From Bacteroidales bacterium UBA1309 (GTDB lineage: Bacteria; Bacteroidota; Bacteroidia; Bacteroidales; Dysgonomonadaceae): DNA of 23,026 nt. Positions 16,964 through 23,026 of this stretch are shown piece after piece. Under the pieces are notes generated by a model. It was not told the origin of the DNA, searched no databases, and saw nothing but the letters and a program-made list of their open reading frames with translations. Numbering within the stretch: position 1 is the first letter of the stretch; each line of letters opens with the position of its first letter. The stretch lies in contig DBTT01000022.1 in NCBI GenBank assembly GCA_002307185.1, positions 1 to 23,026 of the forward strand, in the 5' to 3' direction. The translations under genes and the position numbers were made by a program.

Positions 16964-17659
16964 ATGCCCTATTTTGTTGAAGATTCTGATTTGGGCTATG
17001 TCGTCGTACATGTAAATAACAGGGCAAAGCGCATCATTGCAAGGAAAAAGGACGATCAAATCCATTTGACAGTGCCGTCATATTCTAGCGAAACTGATAT
17101 TCGAAGAGCTTTACATCAGATGAAGCCGAAACTTTTCGCACTTGCGTCCTCAACAAAAAAAACGATTGACGAGGATTTTACGTTGCACACAATTTCATTC
17201 GATGTGGTTATTGTACGAAACAACTTGTCAAAGATCTATCTCAACTTGAAGGATGGGTTGTTGCAAATTTCCGTACCAAAAACGGTAGATATTTATCAGG
17301 AAGAAATTCAAGCGCAACTTCGGAATCTTATCGAATCGGGATTGCGGCACGAAGCGAAACGACTTTTCCCCGACTACGTGAAGAGGCTCGCCGATTTGCA
17401 CGGTTTCCGTTTTTCCGATGTTAAAATCAACAAAAGCACTTCCCGTTGGGGAAGTTGTTCCTTCAAAAAGAGCATTAATCTGTCATACTTTTGCCTCTTG
17501 CTACCACCTCATTTGCTCGATTTGATTGTGCTGCACGAGTTGTGCCACACCCGTGAGATGAACCACGGTGATAAGTTTTGGATACATTTGGATTCTGTTA
17601 CAGGAAATCGGGCGAAAGCCTTAACGTTGGAATTGAAGAAGTTTTCTACGATGTTCTGA
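16964..17659 (+). CDS. YgjP-like metal-dependent hydrolase (DUF45)
   Basis: A 231-residue protein of the YgjP/SprT-like DUF45 family. The C-terminal half has KSTSRWGSCS (about 156-165), the family's signature RWGSC, and a zincin site H191-E192-L-C-H195 followed by H201 (HELCHTREMNH), so three His ligands and a catalytic Glu are intact. The N-terminal half is beta-rich and lacks a signal peptide. Many databases call such genes 'M48 family metallopeptidase', but the physiological substrate is not settled. It ends 2 nt from the convergent cdd stop with no terminator between them, so the 3' ends of the transcripts must overlap. Confidence 0.85.
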   Translation: MPYFVEDSDLGYVVVHVNNRAKRIIARKKDDQIHLTVPSYSSETDIRRALHQMKPKLFALASSTKKTIDEDFTLHTISFDVVIVRNNLSKIYLNLKDGLLQISVPKTVDIYQEEIQAQLRNLIESGLRHEAKRLFPDYVKRLADLHGFRFSDVKINKSTSRWGSCSFKKSINLSYFCLLLPPHLLDLIVLHELCHTREMNHGDKFWIHLDSVTGNRAKALTLELKKFSTMF

Positions 17660-17661
17660 CC

Positions 17662-18150
17662 CTATTGATTCTCTGGTAAACTTTCTTTGCCAAAGCTCAA
17701 TGGGAGCAGATCCTGGATCGACGACACTTCATATATATGCTTTTTGCCGTACATAATGACTGAAACTTGTTGGCCGAAGCGGTTTTCCACTTCCGATATC
17801 ACTTGCCTGCACGAACCACATGGTGCGCAACTCTCTTCCGTGAAATCGCCATTGGCAAAAGCCGCTATGGCGATGGATTTGACAGGGAGATTCGGGTATT
17901 GTGAATTGGCATAAAAGATAGCCGTTCTTTCTGCGCAAAGGGTGGTTGGATATGCTGCGTTTTCTTGGTTTGAGCCAGTGATAATCTCGCCATTTTCAAG
18001 CAATAATGCTGCCCCTACGTGAAATTTAGAATAAGGAGCATAAGATCTCGTGGTTGCTTCCTTGGCTGCTTCTATCAGCTTTTTTTTCTGGTTGTCACAC
18101 TCTTCAATGGTGTAAACTTGTATCTTTGCAATAATATTCCTAACTTTCAT
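17662..18150 (-). CDS. cdd: Cytidine deaminase
   Basis: A 162-residue cytidine/deoxycytidine deaminase of the short tetrameric class, used for pyrimidine salvage. Zinc site: C72-A-E74 (catalytic Glu in TLCAERTAI) and PCGSC with C111 and C114. FHVGAALLLENGEIITGSN and NQENAAYP are typical of the family. The N-terminal 25 or so residues extend slightly beyond the compact forms, but no later Met offers a better start. A TATCTTTG box lies 20 nt upstream. Convergent with the YgjP-like gene. Confidence 0.95.
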   Translation of the reverse strand: MKVRNIIAKIQVYTIEECDNQKKKLIEAAKEATTRSYAPYSKFHVGAALLLENGEIITGSNQENAAYPTTLCAERTAIFYANSQYPNLPVKSIAIAAFANGDFTEESCAPCGSCRQVISEVENRFGQQVSVIMYGKKHIYEVSSIQDLLPLSFGKESLPENQ

Positions 18151-18169
18151 TATTTTCTAATGTTTATAT

Positions 18170-18202
18170 CAAAGATATTATTATTTTCGCATTTCTGCCA
18201 AA
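18170..18202 (-). promoter_or_regulatory. Promoter of cdd
   Basis: On the minus strand TTTG (18202-18199), 21 nt, then TATCTTTG (18177-18170), a Bacteroidota-type promoter with a short leader to the ATG at 18150. Confidence 0.6.
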
Positions 18203-18255
18203 ATCGCTCATGTTTGTTTTGTTAAAGTTAGCCATTATGCACACAATTATACTGT

Positions 18256-19191
18256 ATGAAGAAATTTGAAAACAATGACCCTCATTCGTTCCGCATTTAT
18301 GCACTTAGTGTATTTTTTCTGTTTTGTTCACTGGGCTTCGTTGCTGCCCAGCGAAGGTTAAAGGTATATGAAGAATATATCGAAAAATACAAGGATATTG
18401 CCCGTAAGCATCAGGATAAGTACAAAATACCCTCCAGCATCACCTTGGCTCAAGGCTTGCTTGAATCCGGTGCTGGCAAAAGTGACCTTGCCATAAAGTC
18501 CAACAACCATTTTGGAATCAAATGCCACAACGACTGGAAAGGGGAAACTGTAATAGCAAAAGACGACAGGCCGGACGACTGCTTCAGGAAATACAACAAG
18601 GTGGAAGATTCTTACGAAGATCATTCGCTGTTCATCACGCAGAAACCCCGTTACCGGAAACTTTTCGACTTGCAAATCACCGATTATAAAGGATGGGCCA
18701 CAGGGCTTCAAACAGCCGGTTATGCTACCGACAAGGCTTATGCCAACAAACTGATAAAGCTGATCGAGGATTACGAGCTTTTTGTCTATGATGTTTCTTC
18801 CCGAAAAGTCAAAAAGCACTCATCCAAAGAGCCTGTTTCGGGTCTATTGTACCGCCACACACCATACAAGACATTCGGTTTGGTGTATGTTATAGCTAAG
18901 CGTGGCGACACTTTCGAGGGGATTGCGCAGGAATTTGGGTTCAAGCCAAAAGACCTATACAAGTACAACGAAGTGCCGGAAGATTTTCCTTTGAGTGAAG
19001 GCGACTTAGTCTATTTCGAGAAGAAAAAGAAAAAGGCAGAAAGTCCCTACTACGAGCATGTGGTGAAAGTGGGTGAATCCATGCACAGCATTTCTCAACT
19101 GTATGGCATTCAGGTGAAAAATCTCTATAAAATGAATAAGCAGGACATGGAATATGTTCCAACGGAAGGAGATGTCCTGAAATTGAGATAA
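18256..19191 (+). CDS. Secreted glucosaminidase (GH73) with two LysM repeats
   Basis: A 311-residue envelope hydrolase. Signal peptide: hydrophobic core at about residues 15-30, ending VAAQ. The glucosaminidase (mannosyl-glycoprotein endo-beta-N-acetylglucosaminidase-like) domain at about 36-185 has SSITLAQGLLESGAG with the probable catalytic E70, KSNNHFGIKC, and YEDHSLFI. Two LysM domains follow, at about 210-257 (VIAKRGDTFEGIAQEFG) and 267-311 (VVKVGESMHSISQLYG). It likely cuts GlcNAc-MurNAc bonds in the periplasm or at the surface during growth or separation. It is divergent from cdd and ends in a terminator shared with the convergent kdsC operon. No clear TAnnTTTG box was found upstream. 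Confidence 0.92.
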   Translation: MKKFENNDPHSFRIYALSVFFLFCSLGFVAAQRRLKVYEEYIEKYKDIARKHQDKYKIPSSITLAQGLLESGAGKSDLAIKSNNHFGIKCHNDWKGETVIAKDDRPDDCFRKYNKVEDSYEDHSLFITQKPRYRKLFDLQITDYKGWATGLQTAGYATDKAYANKLIKLIEDYELFVYDVSSRKVKKHSSKEPVSGLLYRHTPYKTFGLVYVIAKRGDTFEGIAQEFGFKPKDLYKYNEVPEDFPLSEGDLVYFEKKKKKAESPYYEHVVKVGESMHSISQLYGIQVKNLYKMNKQDMEYVPTEGDVLKLR

Positions 19192-19207
19192 AGATATTTA
19201 TAAATGG

Positions 19208-19250
19208 AAAACGGATCGAAAAGTCATTGAGCTTTTTGATCCGTTTTATT
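19208..19250. terminator. Terminator between glucosaminidase gene and kdsC
   Basis: AAAACGGATC (19208-19217) pairs with GATCCGTTTT (19238-19247), and inner AAAA/TTTT can extend the stem. It lies between convergent genes and the T-rich flank favours plus-strand use. Confidence 0.78.
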
Positions 19251-19252
19251 TT

Positions 19253-19774
19253 CTACCAACCAAATGCTTCGCCGGTCATCCATTTTCCCTGCACTTTCAT
19301 CACTTGGCTAATCACATCGCGGGCAACTCCTTCGCCACCGTTAAATGGGCTGATGTATTTTGCCACTTCTTTGATTTCAGGAGCTGCATCGGCTGGCGCA
19401 ACAGGGAGTCCAACCAGTTCCATCACTTGATAATCAGGGATGTCGTCACCGATATAAACAATTTCTTCGGGAAGATAACCCGTCTTTTCAATGTAATCGT
19501 TGTAGTTGACAATCTTCATCGATGCCCGCATGTAGATGTCTTTGATTCCTAAACGCTCAAAGCGCAGGCGCACGGCATCGCTGTTGCCTCCGGTGATGAT
19601 TGCCAGGCCGTAACCCGCTCTACCGGCAAGATTAAGTGCATATCCATCACGGATATTCACGGTGCGCATCGGTTCACCGTCTATCGACAAAGGGATACAT
19701 TGCGAAGACAGCACCCCGTCCACATCGAAAATGAAGGCCTTGATTTTAGTTAGGTCGTAGTTTATTGAACTCAT
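19253..19774 (-). CDS. kdsC: Kdo-8-phosphate phosphatase (KdsC-like HAD)
   Basis: A 173-residue HAD phosphatase of the KdsC/YrbI type, which removes phosphate from 3-deoxy-D-manno-octulosonate 8-phosphate in LPS inner-core synthesis. Motif I is FIFDVDGVLSS (D17, D19), motif II IITGG, and motif IV IGDDIPD. The short cap-less length (about 160-180) and the RDGYALNLAGRAGYGLAIITGG region (split as RDGYALNLAGRA and GYGLAIITGG) fit KdsC rather than general HADs. Last gene of a four-gene minus-strand operon; 2 nt separate it from the DUF2520 gene. Confidence 0.88.
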   Translation of the reverse strand: MSSINYDLTKIKAFIFDVDGVLSSQCIPLSIDGEPMRTVNIRDGYALNLAGRAGYGLAIITGGNSDAVRLRFERLGIKDIYMRASMKIVNYNDYIEKTGYLPEEIVYIGDDIPDYQVMELVGLPVAPADAAPEIKEVAKYISPFNGGEGVARDVISQVMKVQGKWMTGEAFGW

Positions 19775-19776
19775 AT

Positions 19777-20547
19777 TTATTTATTGGTTTTATTGGTTTC
19801 GTGGATGTTTTTACTCAATAATTCATAGAGCAACTTTTGATTTCCGTTTGCCAGCAACGACAGGTGTTTGTTGATGACATTTTCATCATACCGGATGGCG
19901 GGCCCTGTTTGCGCATCCTTTGGCGAAAGCTCATGCACCTTTCGGGCTGTTTCATCTATTAATGGAAGCAGTACGTCAAATTGTATGTCTTGCGATGCTA
20001 AAATGTCTTCCGCCACTGCATACAAGTGATTTACGAAATTGCATGCGAAAACCCCGCACAGATGGATATGCTTCCTTTTTTCGGAAGAAAGAGGAATTGC
20101 TTTTCGGGAAAACGTCTTCACCCAATTCTCTAACAATTCTAAGTTCTTATCGCTATTTGCTTCTATAAAAACGGGAATCTCCGAAAAATCCACTTTCCTT
20201 TCTTTACTAAATGTTTGGAAAGGATAGATCACTCCGTGGTCGTCGTGGTATTTTCCAAAAACACTTAGAGGCATACTTCCTGCCGTATGCACCCATAAGC
20301 CCGAAGTTGTGGGCATTTGGGCTAGCAATTGTTCAAGAACCGAATCTTTCACCGAAAAAACATACAGGTCAGCACCTGTTTCAGTCTGGGCGATATTTGT
20401 AATGGCCATCGAGCCGACACTTTTGGCCAAAGCTTTCGCCGACTCCTCTGTGCGGCTGTACACTTGAAGAATTTGATGACCCTTCGAATAGAGTTCACGG
20501 GCAAGATTTGTTGCCAAATTTCCTGCTCCGATGAAAACAATCTTCAT
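19777..20547 (-). CDS. Rossmann-like/DUF2520 protein
   Basis: A 256-residue protein with an N-terminal NAD(P)-binding fold (IVFIGAGNLATNLAREL, residues about 3-19), resembling pyrroline-5-carboxylate reductase and F420-dependent reductases, and a C-terminal helical DUF2520 domain (HLCGVFACNFVNHLYAVAE at about 161-179). The family is widespread in Bacteroidota and its substrate is unknown; an oxidoreductase role is an inference. It is 9 nt downstream of the small membrane protein gene and 2 nt upstream of kdsC, a common neighbour. No signal peptide. Confidence 0.82.
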   Translation of the reverse strand: MKIVFIGAGNLATNLARELYSKGHQILQVYSRTEESAKALAKSVGSMAITNIAQTETGADLYVFSVKDSVLEQLLAQMPTTSGLWVHTAGSMPLSVFGKYHDDHGVIYPFQTFSKERKVDFSEIPVFIEANSDKNLELLENWVKTFSRKAIPLSSEKRKHIHLCGVFACNFVNHLYAVAEDILASQDIQFDVLLPLIDETARKVHELSPKDAQTGPAIRYDENVINKHLSLLANGNQKLLYELLSKNIHETNKTNK

Positions 20548-20556
20548 TTTATGTTT

Positions 20557-20880
20557 TTATTTTTTGGAACGGAACACTAAGATAACTCCGATAACAATCA
20601 ATAACACAGGTATGGTGATCGCCGAAATGGAGGCGAACCACCCGAAGAAAAAGTCGGCGTTGAGGAGTACTCCTAAGCCAGTCAGGATAATTCCCCACAT
20701 CTTTTCTCTTTTTGCAAACAAGAAAATAACCCCTGCAATTAAAACAAGTATGCGGAAATTAGTGATGGCTCCTCCATTTGGTATCATGTCGAGCAAGCCT
20801 GTTTTATCCAAAAGAAAAATCAGTCCGAAGATCATTAAAATCAGACCAAATGCTAGTTTGTTGTCATCGTCTTTTGCCAT
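20557..20880 (-). CDS. Small membrane protein (DUF5668/LiaF-like)
   Basis: A 107-residue protein with about four hydrophobic segments: LAFGLILMIFGLIFLL (about 9-24), FRILVLIAGVIFLFA, MWGIILTGLGVLL and ITIPVLLIVIGVILVF. It ends in a basic RSKK. The pattern fits the LiaF-type transmembrane domain (DUF5668), often linked to envelope-stress sensing, but here it lacks the C-terminal LiaF domain. I chose ATG 20880 (MAKDDDNK), 4 nt after the nitroreductase stop; a longer in-frame reading to 20970 would sit inside that gene. Specific function unknown. Confidence 0.75.
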   Translation of the reverse strand: MAKDDDNKLAFGLILMIFGLIFLLDKTGLLDMIPNGGAITNFRILVLIAGVIFLFAKREKMWGIILTGLGVLLNADFFFGWFASISAITIPVLLIVIGVILVFRSKK

Positions 20881-20884
20881 AAGA

Positions 20885-21412
20885 TTAGAATTTATCGATG
20901 TGTACATTTTCCCAACCAAGTGCTTCGATATCTTGAGGGCTTTTTTCTTCTTTTTTGTGACCGATTGCAATAATCGCCAATACCTGAAGTGGCATCGGTG
21001 CGCTAATCACCGAGCGGACATATTCTTCCGAATCAAATCCATCGGACGTTTGTCTGCCGCGAACTTGCACCCAGCAACTCCCCAGATTCAAATCTTCCGC
21101 CTGGAGTTGGATGAAAGTTGCTGCAATCGAAGCATCCTCAATCCACACGTCGCTTACAAGAGGGTCAGCAGCCACAACAATCGAAAGCGCGCTATCGGCA
21201 ATAAAACTGCCCCCCCCCTTTTTACATTTCGACAAAAGCTCAAGCTGTTCTTTGTTTTCAACTGCAATGAAGTGGCATGGCTTTTTGTTCTTGGATGTTG
21301 GTGATACCAATCCCGCTTGGAGGAGTAGCTGCACATCTTCTGGTGCAATGGCTTGCTCGGTGTATTTTCGGATGCTTCTTCTTTTTTCGGTTAATTCTTT
21401 GAAACTGCCCAT
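20885..21412 (-). CDS. Nitroreductase-family flavoprotein
   Basis: A 175-residue FMN-dependent nitroreductase-family protein: RRSIRKYTEQAI at the N-terminus (FMN-phosphate contact), SPTSKNKKPCHFIAV, IEDASIAATFIQLQAEDL and LGSCWVQVRGR, typical of the short 'nitroreductase' proteins of anaerobes. I chose ATG 21412 (MGSFKEL) over a TTG three codons upstream. Physiological substrate not predictable. It contains a run of nine G on the coding strand (plus-strand C at 21210-21218) encoding KGGGS at residues 65-69, a potential slippage site. It heads the operon running to kdsC. Confidence 0.88.
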   Translation of the reverse strand: MGSFKELTEKRRSIRKYTEQAIAPEDVQLLLQAGLVSPTSKNKKPCHFIAVENKEQLELLSKCKKGGGSFIADSALSIVVAADPLVSDVWIEDASIAATFIQLQAEDLNLGSCWVQVRGRQTSDGFDSEEYVRSVISAPMPLQVLAIIAIGHKKEEKSPQDIEALGWENVHIDKF

Positions 21413-21441
21413 TGGAAACAATTATTAACTAGATCATTTTT

Positions 21442-21449
21442 CAAAGTTA
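21442..21449 (-). promoter_or_regulatory. -7 box of the nitroreductase-kdsC operon
   Basis: TAACTTTG on the minus strand, 30 nt before the ATG at 21412. The -33 region (TTTTC) is a poor match. Confidence 0.45.
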
Positions 21450-21480
21450 AAAGTTTTCGGGCATATATGAAAATTGAAAT

Positions 21481-21497
21481 CACCTTTGATGAAGGTG
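21481..21497. other. Short perfect hairpin upstream of the nitroreductase operon
   Basis: CACCTT, loop TGATG, AAGGTG: a 6-bp perfect dyad about 32 nt upstream of the operon's -7 box and 76 nt before the tRNA-Gln -7 box. It could be a protein-binding site; nothing else supports that. Confidence 0.25.
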
Positions 21498-21572
21498 TAT
21501 GTACTGAAAATGATCTTTCCCTATAGCAGTGCTAAATTATTTGGCTTAGTTTTTCCGAAAATGAAAAATATT

Positions 21573-21580
21573 TGTAATTT
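21573..21580 (+). promoter_or_regulatory. -7 box of tRNA-Gln
   Basis: TAATTTTG, the same box as at tRNA-Arg, 30 nt before the tRNA. The -33 element is not clear. Confidence 0.5.
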
Positions 21581-21610
21581 TGCATCACTTTCCAAAAACA
21601 GGAAAACAAT

Positions 21611-21681
21611 TGTCCCTTGGTGTAATGGTAGCACATCTGATTCTGGTTCAGCTTGTCCGAGTTCGAGTCTTGGAGGGACAA
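21611..21681 (+). tRNA. tRNA-Gln (anticodon CTG)
   Basis: The cloverleaf folds by hand. The acceptor TGTCCCT pairs perfectly with AGGGACA (21674-21680). The D stem is GTGT/GCAC. The anticodon arm TCTGA/TCAGC has one T-C mismatch at its base (27-43). Loop TTCTGGT gives anticodon CTG at 21643-21645. The T stem CCGAG/CTTGG encloses TTCGAGT. The discriminator is A at 21681 and CCA is not encoded. A terminator follows. Confidence 0.93.
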
Positions 21682-21693
21682 CTTTTATTGATT

Positions 21694-21728
21694 AAAACTC
21701 GCTGTTTTGAAGCGGGTTTTTCTTTTTT
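21694..21728 (+). terminator. Terminator of tRNA-Gln
   Basis: AAAACTCGCT (21694-21703) pairs with AGCGGGTTTT (21711-21720), with a 7-nt loop and a T-rich tail. Confidence 0.75.
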
Positions 21729-21752
21729 CATTACTTATTCCTTTTCTGTGCA

Positions 21753-21781
21753 ATTTTGATTATAGAAAGCAGAATTAAAAG
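21753..21781 (-). repeat. Decayed CRISPR repeat (R0), trailer end
   Basis: This 29-nt stretch matches the array repeat at 21 of 29 positions without gaps. It starts ATTT and ends ATTAAAAG like the consensus. It lies exactly one spacer length (34 nt, 21782-21815) from the next repeat. Length, phase and spacing together make it a fossil repeat and not a chance match. Confidence 0.7.
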
Positions 21782-21815
21782 TTTTGCTTGCCAAAATTAC
21801 AGAATTGACAAATCA

Positions 21816-23008
21816 GGTGTGATTCTACAAAGTGCGATTAAAAGTGGACTTTTCCAATCGAGCCATTAGTTTCCGTGACATTTCAATTCTACAAAGTGCG
21901 ATTAAAAGCGTTGCTTCAATCTGTTTAACCGATTTTACTTTTATATTTCAATTCTACAAAGTGCGATTAAAAGAAACAAGCTCGACAAATCGATAAGCAT
22001 ACCCTGATATTTCAATTCTACAAAGTGCGATTAAAAGCACCCGGCATTCGCCGTCGGCGTGTGAGTCCTTCGATTTCAATTCTACAAAGTGCGATTAAAA
22101 GAATAACCAACATGTTGCGGGATTGTTTCCGTTGTTTTATTTCAATTCTACAAAGTGCGATTAAAAGTTGTCAACTTGGTTTGCAGTTCTGTAAATTGAC
22201 CTTATTTCAATTCTACAAAGTGCGATTAAAAGTGGCTCCCCGCTGTTTGGAAATCCAATTAACCGTCTATTTCAATTCTACAAAGTGCGATTAAAAGTGT
22301 GAAACAACCGGAATACCCGCAAAGGGTTTGAAGATTTCAATTCTACAAAGTGCGATTAAAAGACCGATTATGGCTAAACTCACCGACGACACCATCCGAA
22401 TTTCAATTCTACAGAGTGCGATTAAAAGACCGTGGATCATCACCAGTTTGTGACAGCTTATTAATTTCAATTCTACAGAGTGCGATTAAAAGAGACCTGA
22501 ATTTATATAGTGAACGAGTCTTAACCCAATTTCAATTCTACAGAGTGCGATTAAAAGTTATCGTCTGCAGCTTTAAGAATAATAGGTTTGAAGATTTCAA
22601 TTCTACAGAGTGCGATTAAAAGAACCGCTCACCGAGCATTTCCATTGCGAAAAATGCATTTCAATTCTACAGAGTGCGATTAAAAGACAAGGACGAAATA
22701 TCGGATCCTATCCGGCACAACGATTTCAATTCTACAGAGTGCGATTAAAAGTAAAAAAATCCCCATCTCCCCTCCGTGTAGTTTCTCATTTCAATTCTAC
22801 AGAGTGCGATTAAAAGATTATTAAATTCGCAGCTGTCCGGCAAATACAATATTTCAATTCTACAGAGTGCGATTAAAAGTTTGGGATCGAAAATCCGATG
22901 TTTGCCCGTGACAAGATTTCAATTCTACAGAGTGCGATTAAAAGGTCGAGGGAGCTGGCAAAGTCCACACGCACCATGAATTTCAATTCTACAGAGTGCG
23001 ATTAAGTA
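21816..23008 (-). CRISPR. CRISPR array: 19 repeats, 18 spacers, no cas genes
   Basis: Direct 29-nt repeats beginning ATTTCAATTC and ending GCGATTAAAAG (plus strand) start at 21816, 21880, 21945, 22009, 22073, 22139, 22204, 22269, 22334, 22400, 22464, 22529, 22594, 22658, 22723, 22788, 22851, 22916 and 22980. Spacers are 34-37 nt and all different. The reverse complement ends in ATTGAAAT, the usual 5' handle end of type I-B and type III repeats, so transcription is probably on the minus strand with the leader at or beyond the right edge. The first repeat has 5 mismatches in its first 6 bases, as expected at a trailer. The last loses its final 3 bases. Repeat position 15 is A in the first nine repeats and G in the last ten. 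No cas gene is visible; class is inferred from the repeat alone. Confidence 0.97.
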
Positions 23009-23026
23009 GTGTCTAAAATATAATGT
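22980..23026. other. Right-edge junction: truncated repeat into unknown sequence
   Basis: The last repeat matches for 26 bases (22980-23005) and then continues GTAGTGTC and AT-rich sequence to the edge. This could be the start of the leader or the end of an inserted element; 21 bases are too few to decide. Confidence 0.5.

Noticed and set aside
17440..17457. ACTTCCC/GGGAAGT hairpin in the YgjP-like gene
   Set aside because: It has only 7 bp and covers the conserved RWGSC motif, so coding constraint is an adequate explanation.
20531..21304. 257-codon plus-strand frame opposite the nitroreductase and small membrane protein genes
   Set aside because: It is antisense to two well-supported genes and its translation has no recognisable domain.
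21474..21695. 73-codon plus-strand frame
   Set aside because: It runs through the tRNA-Gln gene and its promoter, so it is not a protein gene.
21689..21703. GATTAAAAC near tRNA-Gln as a still older CRISPR repeat
   Set aside because: It would leave a gap of over 50 nt to the next repeat and is fully explained by the tRNA terminator.
22025..22813. Three repetitive open frames in the right-hand part
   Set aside because: They are translations of the CRISPR repeats and spacers; the repeated peptides simply reflect the 29-nt repeat.

Overview
The window looks like a piece of a Bacteroidales (Bacteroidota) chromosome, probably from the Porphyromonadaceae/Dysgonomonadaceae side of the order. Three things point there. 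Several genes carry promoters of the Bacteroidota form (TTTG or TTG, about 19 nt, TAnnTTTG). The protein set is typical, including a subtilase with a C-terminal type IX secretion (T9SS) sorting domain. Coding sequences are moderately AT-rich with short intergenic gaps. The order-level placement is an inference; I ran no comparison.

Layout, left to right. 126-3684: an eIF1/SUI1-like translation factor overlapping an AddA/RecB-type helicase-nuclease. 3754-3825: tRNA-Arg(CCT). 3978-7015: an outer-membrane beta-barrel protein and the primosomal helicase PriA, whose coding sequence contains a perfect 15-bp hairpin at a domain junction. 7382-8849: nucleoside diphosphate kinase overlapping an M23/LysM peptidoglycan hydrolase, ending in a good terminator. 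9116-11819: a small lipoprotein whose C-terminal half resembles the propeptide of the following T9SS-exported subtilase. 11875-12447: ACP phosphodiesterase, convergent with purA; a Fur-family regulator lies upstream of purA. 14693-16072: aminopeptidase P. 16277-16873: ECF-type sigma factor. 16964-17659: YgjP-like metallohydrolase, convergent with cytidine deaminase. 18256-19191: glucosaminidase with two LysM repeats. 21412-19253 (minus strand): a tight operon of nitroreductase, small membrane protein, DUF2520 Rossmann protein and KdsC phosphatase. 21611-21681: tRNA-Gln(CTG).

The right end, about 21753 to the edge, is a CRISPR array: 18 unambiguous 34-37 nt spacers between 29-nt repeats, with no cas gene in view. 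Three signals agree that it is read on the minus strand with its leader at or beyond the right edge: an ATTGAAAT handle on that strand, decayed repeats at the left end, and a single-base repeat change that splits the array into an older left half and a younger right half. One further strongly decayed repeat with a fossil spacer sits left of the obvious array. The rightmost repeat loses its last three bases against foreign-looking sequence, so the array is broken by an insertion or the leader begins there.

Most of the window is ordinary housekeeping and envelope biology: replication restart and recombination, nucleotide metabolism, cell-wall turnover, LPS Kdo synthesis, and peptide and protein degradation. 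The observations most worth following are the CRISPR architecture, the hairpin in priA, and the lipoprotein-protease pair.
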